Shown here: positions 19,836 through 26,754 of the stretch, piece by piece
Layout: each line of letters begins with the position of its first letter
Numbering within the stretch: position 1 is the first letter of the stretch
Source of the DNA: an uncultured Sphingomonas sp.
Lineage (GTDB): Bacteria > Pseudomonadota > Alphaproteobacteria > Sphingomonadales > Sphingomonadaceae
Assembly: GCF_936927845.1 (NCBI RefSeq)
Contig: NZ_CAKZHV010000066.1
Coordinates: 158,933 to 222,932, forward strand
DNA length: 64,000 nucleotides
Direction: 5' to 3'
Made by a program: the position numbers and the translations under genes
Notes under the pieces: model-generated
What the model was told of the DNA's origin: nothing
What the model saw: only the letters and a program-made list of their open reading frames with translations
The model's database searches: none

Positions 19836-19884
19836 GGTTCGGACGATCATCACCGCGCCATGGCGCTGAAGGGTCGTCCGAACC
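19836..19884 (-). terminator. Long hairpin followed by T run on the minus strand
   Basis: GGTTCGGACGA (19836-19846) pairs perfectly with TCGTCCGAACC (19874-19884), an 11-bp stem. The loop contains a second palindrome, GCGCCATGGCGC (19855-19866). Read on the minus strand the stem is followed by CACTTTTCG, so it looks like an intrinsic terminator for the short ORF at 19893-19946. It would also lie 27 bp after the plus-strand monooxygenase stop. Confidence 0.6.
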
Positions 19885-19892
19885 CGCTGTTG

Positions 19893-19946
19893 TTACCAGG
19901 GGCGAACGATCGGCCCGGTAATCAGCGCGAAAATGAACGCGAGCAT
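19893..19946 (-). CDS. Candidate 17-residue hydrophobic peptide
   Basis: ORF encoding MLAFIFALITGPIVRPW on the minus strand. A clear ribosome site, GGGAGA (19952-19957 on the plus strand), lies five bases upstream of the ATG, and a strong hairpin with a T run follows nine bases after the stop. Residues 1-14 are hydrophobic, enough for a membrane-inserting peptide. The upstream region holds the CtrA-type palindrome at 20022. It may be a small membrane peptide, or the reading frame may ride on a small RNA. No homologue can be named. Confidence 0.4.
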   Translation of the reverse strand: MLAFIFALITGPIVRPW

Positions 19947-20021
19947 GATTTTCTCCCAGAAATGCCCTCCCGTCGGAAGGCACGTTCTGGTTACGCGATC
20001 TTAATGATTCTCACAACGCGG

Positions 20022-20037
20022 TTAAACCCTCGTTAAC
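20022..20037. promoter_or_regulatory. CtrA box TTAA-N7-TTAAC
   Basis: TTAA (20022-20025), seven bases, TTAAC (20033-20037) is an exact match to the full-length CtrA recognition site of alphaproteobacteria. It sits in GGTTAA-N7-TTAACC, so it reads equally well on both strands. It lies 52 bp before the EAL gene start and 76 bp before the start of the minus-strand 17-codon ORF. Confidence 0.65.
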
Positions 20038-20089
20038 CATCTTCTTTGGTCTTAAGCGATTCTTCAGGTCTGCGGCCTAGTTTGAGGGC

Positions 20090-21373
20090 ATGGACGCGTT
20101 CCTCGGCACCTCCCAGCTCCTGCCACTCGGGTCAGAAACGCGCGCGACGTGCCGTTTTCACGTTCTCGTCGAAGCAGGCAACTTCGCCGATCTGCGCCGG
20201 TACCTGGGTTGCGCGCGCGCCGACGTGCTGGTCGAGGACATGGCGACACGTCTGCGGCAAACGCTGTTCGATCCGCGCGTGCGGACGGTTGGGCGCAATC
20301 TGATTGAACTGGACGTAGAGGGTGGCACCCCCGAGCAACTAGACACGTTGATGGCCGCAGCGTGCCGGGCTTTCGAGGCACCACTCGACCTCGACGGCGA
20401 GAAGCACCATGTTAAGATCGTCATCGGCGGGGCAGTCGGAGCGTGGCATGCCGACGAGGTTAAGCTGGCCGAGGAAGCCGAGCGCGCGCTCGCGAGGGCG
20501 CGTGACTGCGATTGCCCGGTGACCCAGGCGATCGAGACGCTGCCGCATGATGCGAAGAAGCTAGCGGGAGAACTTGATCTCGCGATTGATCGTGGTGAGC
20601 TGATGCTGTTCTATCAGCCCAAGGTGCACGCGCGCCGGCAGGAGATCACCAGCGCGGAGGCGCTGATCCGGTGGCAGCACCCGACACGTGGGCTGATCCT
20701 GCCGGGCGACTTCATCCCGGTGGCCGAGCAGGCCCAACTGATCCACCGATTGACGTTGTGGACGATTGCGCGGGCGATCGCCGACGCGGCAACACTGCGC
20801 GATGCCGGTTACGACCTGCGCCTGTTCGTCAACATCTCCGGGCAGCTCCTGTCGGACGAATTGTTCGTCACGAGCGCGTGCCGCATGGTGGGTGAGAGCG
20901 ACGCGATGCTCGGTTTCGAGGTCACCGAGACGTCGGTGATTCGCGACCCCGAAAGCGCAATCGCCAATCTGCAGCGCTTCGCCGATATCGGCATCCGCGT
21001 TGCGATCGACGATTACGGCGCCGGTTTGTCGAGCCTTGCCTACCTCAAGCAATTGCCCGCACGCGAGTTGAAGATTGACAAGCTGTTCGTAACGCAGTTG
21101 ACCAGCTCGAACCGTGATCCCCTAATCGTGCGATCGACGATCGATCTCGCCCACGCGCTCGACATGGAAGTGGTGGCCGAGGGCGTGGAGACGCACGCGG
21201 CGCTGGCGCTACTAACAGTAATGGGTTGCGACATGATCCAGGGCTTTCTGATCAGTCGGCCGATCGCCTTGGACGCCTTTGTGTCGTTTCTGCGCGAGGA
21301 TCGCCATTGTCGGGCTCCCGAGGTGTCACGCGACAGTTTCAACCGATTGGCAGCGACGTGGAAGCGCGGCTGA
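20090..21373 (+). CDS. EAL-domain cyclic-di-GMP phosphodiesterase with degenerate GGDEF
   Basis: Cytosolic protein of 427 residues with no membrane segment. Residues 1-150 look like a GGDEF-type fold without the GGDEF motif (only EGGTPEQ remains), so no cyclase activity is expected. The EAL domain starts near 155. It has EALIRW (190-195), NISGQLLSD, EVTETS, IDDYGAGLSSL, ELKIDKLFV, EVVAEGVET and QGFLISRPI. All motifs needed for metal binding and hydrolysis are present, so an active phosphodiesterase is expected. It is preceded by a CtrA box and overlaps the following histidine kinase start by 16 bases, suggesting one transcript. Confidence 0.92.
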   Translation: MDAFLGTSQLLPLGSETRATCRFHVLVEAGNFADLRRYLGCARADVLVEDMATRLRQTLFDPRVRTVGRNLIELDVEGGTPEQLDTLMAAACRAFEAPLDLDGEKHHVKIVIGGAVGAWHADEVKLAEEAERALARARDCDCPVTQAIETLPHDAKKLAGELDLAIDRGELMLFYQPKVHARRQEITSAEALIRWQHPTRGLILPGDFIPVAEQAQLIHRLTLWTIARAIADAATLRDAGYDLRLFVNISGQLLSDELFVTSACRMVGESDAMLGFEVTETSVIRDPESAIANLQRFADIGIRVAIDDYGAGLSSLAYLKQLPARELKIDKLFVTQLTSSNRDPLIVRSTIDLAHALDMEVVAEGVETHAALALLTVMGCDMIQGFLISRPIALDAFVSFLREDRHCRAPEVSRDSFNRLAATWKRG

Positions 21374-23751
21374 GTAAGCGCGTTCGATTGCGGCTGTCGC
21401 TTGCGGCTTCAACTACCCTGTTGTTGGCGGCAGCACCGGTTAATCTGAACACGCAAGCTACTGCGTTTGATCAGGCAATTGCGCGTGCCAAAGAGGAAAT
21501 GCTGGTTTCACCGCAGCGAGCAGATGTTGCTGCTTCGCGAGCACAACATCTCGCTCGCTCATTTGCGAACGTGGATGCGCGTCGGACTGGCTTGGCTTCT
21601 TCATTGTGGCTGCAGGGCGAAGCCGCGAGTCGGAGCAACAAGCCCTTGGAAGCGATTGCGTTGCTCGAACAAGCCGAGCAAGAAGTCGCATCTGTCCGCC
21701 CTCTCCCGCACGTATATGCGAACATCCTACTCTCAAAAAGCGGTTCGCTGATCGAAGTAGGGCGGACGGCTGAGGCTTTGCCGACCCTGCAGCGTGCCCA
21801 TACCCTTTTTGCTAGCGGTCGCGATCGACGAGGACAGGCGAAGGCTCTCATCACGCTCGCGCTTCTGTACGACAGCGCGCGCGATCGATCGTCGGCGTTA
21901 CGATATTTCGGCCAAGCAATCGAAGCATATGCCGCCGACCCAGGATTGTTGATTGCAATGTATCTGGGGCGTGGCAACGTCTACGCTGCAGCTAACAATT
22001 ATGGTGCTGCGGAGCGTGACTTCTTCAGTGCCTTGAAACTTGCCGAGCGGCTTGGAAGCTCTGGCATTGCGCACATCGCATTGAGCAATGTCGCCAATGT
22101 TCGCCTTCTTCAAGGGAAAGTAGCTGAGGCAGAGACGCTAATTAGACGAGGTCTCTCGACGCCAGGAGACGAAGCGACACGGCTGACCTTTCTGCGCTTG
22201 GCCGCGCAGTCCGCGCTTCAACACGGCGATCTGGCTCGCGCCCGCGCGCTGATCGACCAGCGGTTCGCCGGCGTCGATCTCACCAAGACGATCTTGACCG
22301 AGCGTGACGATCATCAGACCGCTTATTCGATCTACACCGCGCTCGGCGACGAGCATCGGGCGTTGCAGCACCTGGCCGCGCTGAAGCGGCTTGACGACCA
22401 GGCGACGGAGGTCGCGCGCTCGAACAGCGCCGCACTCGCGGCCGCGCGTTTCGACTATACCAATCAGGAGCTGCGCATCGCCAAGCTGAAGGCGGACGAG
22501 CTTCAAGCCACAGTCGGGCATGAACGCGAGCAGGCGCGCATGCAGCGCACGATCTTCGTCATCGCGGGGCTCGGCACCGCGCTGATCATCGCATTGCTCG
22601 GCTTCGGTATGCTGACGCTTCGGCGCAGCCGCGACCGTCTGCGGGCCGCACGCGACAAGCTGGCGCGTGCGCTCGCGGTCAAGACCGAGTTTCTGGCCGC
22701 CACCAGCCACGAGATACGCACCCCGCTGAACGGCATTCTCGGCATGACCGAGGTGATGATTGCCGATCGCACGCTCGACGCGGCCACGCATGACCGCCTG
22801 TCGGTGGTGCACGGCGCCGGTGTCACCATGCGCGCGCTGGTTGACGATATCCTGGACGTTGCCAAGATCGAGACGGGCAAGATGACGATCGAGGAAGCGC
22901 CGTTCGATCTGCGCCGTGTGATCGACGAAGCCTGCCGGCTGTGGCGCGATCAGGCTGAAGCAAAGCGGCTGGCCTTCGTGGTGCAGATCGACGCCTGCCC
23001 GGGCTGGATCGTCGGCGACGCGGTCCGGTTGCGGCAGATCGTGTTCAACCTGCTGTCCAATGCGGTGAAATTCACGCCGGCGGGACACGTCAGCGTCAGT
23101 GTCATCTGCACTGGCGACCGCTTCCGCGTCGAGGTCGCCGACACTGGGATCGGTATCGCGCCGGATGCGCATGAGCTCATCTTCGACTCGTTCCGACAGG
23201 CTGACGCCGGCACGACGCGGCAGTTCGGCGGCACCGGCCTGGGCCTGTCGATCTGCCGCAGCCTGTCGCGCGCGATGGGCGGAGACGTGACGGTCGCGAG
23301 CGCGCTGGGCAGCGGAGCGGTGTTCACGCTCAACCTGCCACTGGTCGCTGCCGCCGCGCCGGTGTGCGCGGTAGCAGCGCCGCCGATCCTGCTCGTGGTG
23401 CGCAGCCCGATCACGCGCGCGATGTTGAAGACCTTGTTCGAAGGCGAGGATGAAGTCGCGATTGCGGCCGATCCCGTCACCGGTGCGGCAGTGGCGCGCG
23501 AGCGCGGCGTGCAACGCGTGCTGATCGACGCCGACGACGCGGTGCTCGATCAGGTGGGTGCTATCGCCGCGCTCGTCGACGCGGCGGCGGACGCTCCCGT
23601 CGCGCTGCTGACGCCCGCGCTGACGCCGGAGCGACGGGCGCGGCTGTCGGTATGCGGACTGTCTGCGGTGATCGAGAAGCCCGTTAGCAAGAAAGTACTA
23701 GTCGAACGTGTCATGCGGCTCGAACGGGTGCTTGTGCGCGGCGCGGCTTAG
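21358..23751 (+). CDS. Hybrid sensor histidine kinase with TPR-like sensor and degenerate receiver
   Basis: Start taken as GTG 21358, overlapping the EAL stop; the frame is open to 21226. Signal peptide (LRLSLAASTTLLLAAAP), then a helical TPR-like sensor region to about residue 390, then one membrane helix (TIFVIAGLGTALIIALLG, about 398-415). HisKA follows with SHEIRTPLNG, His at residue 451. The ATPase has NLLSNAVKFTP, DTGIGIA and GGTGLGLSI. The last 120 residues resemble a receiver with a candidate Asp in VLIDADD and a Lys in EKPV, but the acidic pair after strand 1 reads VRSP, so it is likely non-phosphorylatable. Sensor DNA (about 21400-22180) has visibly lower GC than the rest. Confidence 0.9.
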   Translation: MEARLSKRVRLRLSLAASTTLLLAAAPVNLNTQATAFDQAIARAKEEMLVSPQRADVAASRAQHLARSFANVDARRTGLASSLWLQGEAASRSNKPLEAIALLEQAEQEVASVRPLPHVYANILLSKSGSLIEVGRTAEALPTLQRAHTLFASGRDRRGQAKALITLALLYDSARDRSSALRYFGQAIEAYAADPGLLIAMYLGRGNVYAAANNYGAAERDFFSALKLAERLGSSGIAHIALSNVANVRLLQGKVAEAETLIRRGLSTPGDEATRLTFLRLAAQSALQHGDLARARALIDQRFAGVDLTKTILTERDDHQTAYSIYTALGDEHRALQHLAALKRLDDQATEVARSNSAALAAARFDYTNQELRIAKLKADELQATVGHEREQARMQRTIFVIAGLGTALIIALLGFGMLTLRRSRDRLRAARDKLARALAVKTEFLAATSHEIRTPLNGILGMTEVMIADRTLDAATHDRLSVVHGAGVTMRALVDDILDVAKIETGKMTIEEAPFDLRRVIDEACRLWRDQAEAKRLAFVVQIDACPGWIVGDAVRLRQIVFNLLSNAVKFTPAGHVSVSVICTGDRFRVEVADTGIGIAPDAHELIFDSFRQADAGTTRQFGGTGLGLSICRSLSRAMGGDVTVASALGSGAVFTLNLPLVAAAAPVCAVAAPPILLVVRSPITRAMLKTLFEGEDEVAIAADPVTGAAVARERGVQRVLIDADDAVLDQVGAIAALVDAAADAPVALLTPALTPERRARLSVCGLSAVIEKPVSKKVLVERVMRLERVLVRGAA

Positions 23752-23815
23752 CGTAAGGTGTGCTAGTGATAGGCAACACGAGCGGCACGGCACCTTCGCG
23801 GAGACGGGAACGGGC

Positions 23816-24202
23816 ATGAACGTCCTCTTTATCGAAGACGATCGCATGAACCGCCGAGTCGTGCGCGACATGCTCGATGTCGCGGGCGCGCAGATGGAAG
23901 AGGCCGAGAGCGCGGAGATCGGGCTCGAGCGGATCGAGGCCGAGGACTTCGACATGATCCTCGTCGACCTGCGGATGCCGGGCATGGACGGGCTGACCGC
24001 GATCGGACACATCCGCGCGCGCGACGACGCCAAGGCGAAGCTGCCGATCATCGTCGTCACCGCCGACCGGGCGGTGGACCTGCGCGAGCGCTGCCTGGCG
24101 GCGGGTGCGGATGACGTAATCTTCAAACCGGTCGCGATGGACTCGCTGTTCGAGGCGATGGGTCGGCTGCTCGCGGCCGGCGATGACGACGACCTGATTT
24201 AG
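23816..24202 (+). CDS. Single-domain response regulator (CheY/DivK-like receiver)
   Basis: Receiver of 128 residues with no output domain. The acidic pair is in LFIEDDRMNRR, the phosphoacceptor Asp in MILVDLRMPGMDG, the switch Thr in VVTADRAV and the Lys in IFKPV, so it is fully competent. Start ATG 23816 was chosen because the protein begins at strand 1 there. It follows the hybrid kinase by 64 bases on the same strand and could be its phosphorelay partner. The stop overlaps the stop of the convergent methyltransferase gene by three bases. DivK-like function is possible given the CtrA box upstream but unproven. Confidence 0.88.
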   Translation: MNVLFIEDDRMNRRVVRDMLDVAGAQMEEAESAEIGLERIEAEDFDMILVDLRMPGMDGLTAIGHIRARDDAKAKLPIIVVTADRAVDLRERCLAAGADDVIFKPVAMDSLFEAMGRLLAAGDDDDLI

Positions 24203-25044
24203 TTGAAGCGTTCGGGCGGACGCGGCAGCGCGGAGCCATTCGCCGCCGTTGGTGCGCGGCGCCCGGCGTCCTGATCCGGCGCGGGCGCCCAGCCGGTCAG
24301 GAATACGATCTCGAACCGCTCGGGCGTGCGGCCTCCCAGATCGGCGCGCGCGGCAAAGGCAGTGGCGGCGCGGGCAATGGTTTTGCGGGTGAGCGGGGTA
24401 CGATCCTGCAGGACGTTGCTCGCTGCCATTCCGCGCAGATCGTCCAATAGCCGGCCAAGCGTCGCGTAGCGGACGGTCAGCGACTCGGCGTCGGCTACGG
24501 GCAGGCGAAATCCTGTGCGCAGCAGCAGGTCGCCCGCCGAGCGGACCTCCACCTGCGGGTGGATGCGCATTGCCGGTCGTTCCGCTTCCGCCTCGCGCAA
24601 AACCGCGCGCAACGTCGAAAGCGATCCTGCGCCGAGGAACGCGCCGAGGAACAAGCCGCCGGGGCGCAGCACGCGGCGGATCAGCGTCATCGCGCCCGGC
24701 AGGTCGCTGATGGTATCGAGCGTTCCGGCGGCGACCACGAGATCGAAGCACGCATCGGCGAAGGGCAGCCGATCCTCGTCGCCCTGCACGCCGCGTGCCG
24801 CTCGCGCGAAGGCGTAGCCTGGGTCGAAGCGCGCGACGCGGGCGCCCGCTGGCGCTTTCAAGCGCGCGTCGAAGCAGCCGAGGTCGAGCACGTCGTCGAA
24901 CCCGCGCAACACCGCGGAGAGCCGCTCCTCGATGCCGTCGAGCATGACCGCGCGGACGAAATCGTGTTCGCCGAACGATGCCGCCGCACGGTCGCGCTGG
25001 CGTCGCCGCGTGGCGCGGTCGAAGATTTCGGGTGGTGCCGTCAC
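24199..25044 (-). CDS. SAM-dependent methyltransferase, NDUFAF5/BioC-like
   Basis: Class I methyltransferase of about 281 residues. SAM motif VLDLGCFDARL, then DEDRLPFADACFDLVVAAGTLDTISDLPGA and RVLRPGGLFLGAFLGAG as motifs II-III in separate stretches. The frame is open far upstream but overlaps comF on the other strand, so the start is set at GTG 25044 (VTAPPEIFDRATRRRQRDRAA). The order with comF, grxC and DUF1178 is common in alphaproteobacteria. The eukaryotic relative NDUFAF5 modifies a complex I arginine, and a similar role is only inferred. Confidence 0.85.
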   Translation of the reverse strand: MTAPPEIFDRATRRRQRDRAAASFGEHDFVRAVMLDGIEERLSAVLRGFDDVLDLGCFDARLKAPAGARVARFDPGYAFARAARGVQGDEDRLPFADACFDLVVAAGTLDTISDLPGAMTLIRRVLRPGGLFLGAFLGAGSLSTLRAVLREAEAERPAMRIHPQVEVRSAGDLLLRTGFRLPVADAESLTVRYATLGRLLDDLRGMAASNVLQDRTPLTRKTIARAATAFAARADLGGRTPERFEIVFLTGWAPAPDQDAGRRAPTAANGSALPRPPERFN

Positions 25045-25098
25045 CCGGCCGCTTGTGGCGACTGCCTGGCCCTGCGACAAGGGGTTGGAGGAACCGCG

Positions 25099-25845
25099 AT
25101 GCACGTGTCGGGCAAGGTGCTGGCGTTGCTGCGCGACCTCGCGCTCCCGCCGCGCTGCGCGGGATGCGGCGAGATCGTCGGCGCGGCGCATCGGTTCTGC
25201 GCGCCGTGCTGGTCGAGCCTGCGGTTCATCGGACCGCCGTGGTGTGCAGGCTGCAACGTGCCGTTCGAGCACGACCGCGGTGAGGGGATGCGATGCGCGC
25301 GCTGCCTGGCCGATGCGCCCATGCACGATGGGGTTCGCGCGGCGGTCGCCTATGGGCCGGTCGCGCGCACGGTCGCGCTTCGACTCAAATACGCGCGGCG
25401 CACCGCTTACGCCGAAACCGCCGCCCGGCTGATGGTGCGGCACCTGCCGCCCGCCACGACCGTGCTGGTGCCAGTCCCGCTGCACCGGTCGCGGCTATGG
25501 CAGCGGGGGTACAATCAGGCAGCGCTGATCGCCGATCATCTGTCCCGCCTGAGTGGGGTACCAAGCGATCGTACCTCGCTCGTCCGCCACCGCGCCACCG
25601 CGCCGCTGCGCGGCCATTCGCGCCGCGCGCGCGCTGAGGCGGTTCGTGCCGCCTTTCGCATCAGTGGCGATGCGCTCGCCGGACATCACGTCGCGCTGGT
25701 CGACGACGTGTATACGAGCGGCGCGACCACCGACGCGTGCACCGGCGTGTTGTTGCGCGCCGGAGTCGCAAGTGTGACGATCCTCGCCTGGGCGCGTGTG
25801 CTGGACAACGAGCGCGAGCGCGACGCGTTCGAGGCAGTGGATTGA
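25099..25845 (+). CDS. comF: ComF family phosphoribosyltransferase-like protein
   Basis: 248 residues. The N-terminus has eight Cys as four CxxC pairs (RCAGCG, FCAPCW, WCAGCN, RCARCL), a zinc-ribbon pattern. The phosphoribosyltransferase domain carries VALVDDVYTSGATTDAC, the PRPP-binding signature. ComF takes part in DNA uptake in naturally competent bacteria, but homologues are widespread in non-competent ones. Start ATG 25099 has GGAGG seven bases upstream. The longer open frame is antisense to the methyltransferase gene. It is divergent from that gene with a 54-bp gap. Confidence 0.93.
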   Translation: MHVSGKVLALLRDLALPPRCAGCGEIVGAAHRFCAPCWSSLRFIGPPWCAGCNVPFEHDRGEGMRCARCLADAPMHDGVRAAVAYGPVARTVALRLKYARRTAYAETAARLMVRHLPPATTVLVPVPLHRSRLWQRGYNQAALIADHLSRLSGVPSDRTSLVRHRATAPLRGHSRRARAEAVRAAFRISGDALAGHHVALVDDVYTSGATTDACTGVLLRAGVASVTILAWARVLDNERERDAFEAVD

Positions 25846-25876
25846 CAAGCGGCGTGGACGACCACAATTCGGAGCG

Positions 25877-26134
25877 ATGGCACAGGTCGAAATTTACACC
25901 AAAGCGTTCTGCCCGTATTGCGCGCGGGCGCTGCGGCTGCTCGGCGACAAGGGCGTCGACGTGCAGGAAACCGACATCACGATGGATCGCACCAAGCGCG
26001 AAGAGATGCTCGGCCGCGCCAACGGGCGTACCACCGTGCCGCAGATCTTCATCGACGGTCACCACGTCGGCGGCTGTGACGACCTGATTGCGCTGGAGCG
26101 CGCGGGCAAGCTTGATCCTATGCTCTCCGCCTGA
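25877..26134 (+). CDS. grxC: Glutaredoxin 3
   Basis: 85-residue dithiol glutaredoxin with active site CPYC, the TVPQ cis-proline segment (TTVPQIFIDG) and GGCDDLIALE for glutathione binding. Reduces protein disulphides and mixed disulphides in the cytosol with glutathione. Start ATG 25877 has GGAG (25871-25874) upstream. It follows comF by 31 bases and precedes the DUF1178 gene by 19. Confidence 0.95.
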   Translation: MAQVEIYTKAFCPYCARALRLLGDKGVDVQETDITMDRTKREEMLGRANGRTTVPQIFIDGHHVGGCDDLIALERAGKLDPMLSA

Positions 26135-26153
26135 GGCCGGCAGGCGCACCCTC

Positions 26154-26579
26154 GTGATTGTCTTTGATCTGCGCTGTTCGGGCGATCACGTGTTCGAAGC
26201 GTGGTTCGCGTCGAGCAGCGCATTCGAGGATCAGCGCGCGCGCAGGCTGGTGACGTGTCCCGTGTGCGGCGCGACGGAGGTGGAAAAGGCGGTCATGGCA
26301 CCGCGCGTTGCCGCCAAGGGCAACAGCACCGCCGCCGCGAAGCCCGACATCGCCGGGATGATGCGCGCGATCGCGACGGCGCAAGCGGCGGCGCTCAAAC
26401 AGTCGCGCTGGGTCGGCAGCGACTTCGCCGATGAAGCGCGCGCCATCCATAACGGCGAGAAGCCAGACACGCTGATCCACGGTCAGGCGACACGCGAAGA
26501 GGCGCTCGCACTGGCCGACGACGGCGTACCGATCGCGCCCCTGCTGGTGCCGATCGTTCCTCCTGACATGCTCAACTGA
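26154..26579 (+). CDS. DUF1178 family protein
   Basis: 141 residues beginning MIVFDLRCSGDHVFEAWFASS, the usual family start, read from GTG 26154. A CPVCG motif with the earlier Cys suggests a metal or zinc knuckle at the N-terminus. The C-terminal half contains ATREEALALADDGVPIAPL and ends VPPDMLN. Function unknown. The family commonly sits beside grxC and carbon-nitrogen hydrolase genes in alphaproteobacteria, but the hydrolase is absent here. Last gene of a comF-grxC-DUF1178 run. Confidence 0.9.
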   Translation: MIVFDLRCSGDHVFEAWFASSSAFEDQRARRLVTCPVCGATEVEKAVMAPRVAAKGNSTAAAKPDIAGMMRAIATAQAAALKQSRWVGSDFADEARAIHNGEKPDTLIHGQATREEALALADDGVPIAPLLVPIVPPDMLN

Positions 26580-26630
26580 GCCGGGCTTCCAGTTGGTCTG
26601 GAGCGGCAGTGGCAAGCGGGGTTGCAAGCG

Positions 26631-26658
26631 CGCGATCAATAAGCCCGGTTGATCCGCG
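26631..26658. other. Hairpin between convergent genes
   Basis: GATCAA (26634-26639) pairs with TTGATC (26649-26654), and the flanking CGCG stretches extend the stem with a one-base bulge. It lies in the 175-bp gap between the DUF1178 stop and the stop of the convergent polysaccharide gene. No T run, so termination is only a possibility. Nothing else was recognised in this gap. Confidence 0.3.
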
Positions 26659-26754
26659 AAAGGCTGGAGCCACAAAGCGTTGGGCCTCGATATGCCGCGT
26701 AGCGGGATGGTCGCACCGGCTTGAAACCCGCGCGACGATCCCGCCGAACATCGC

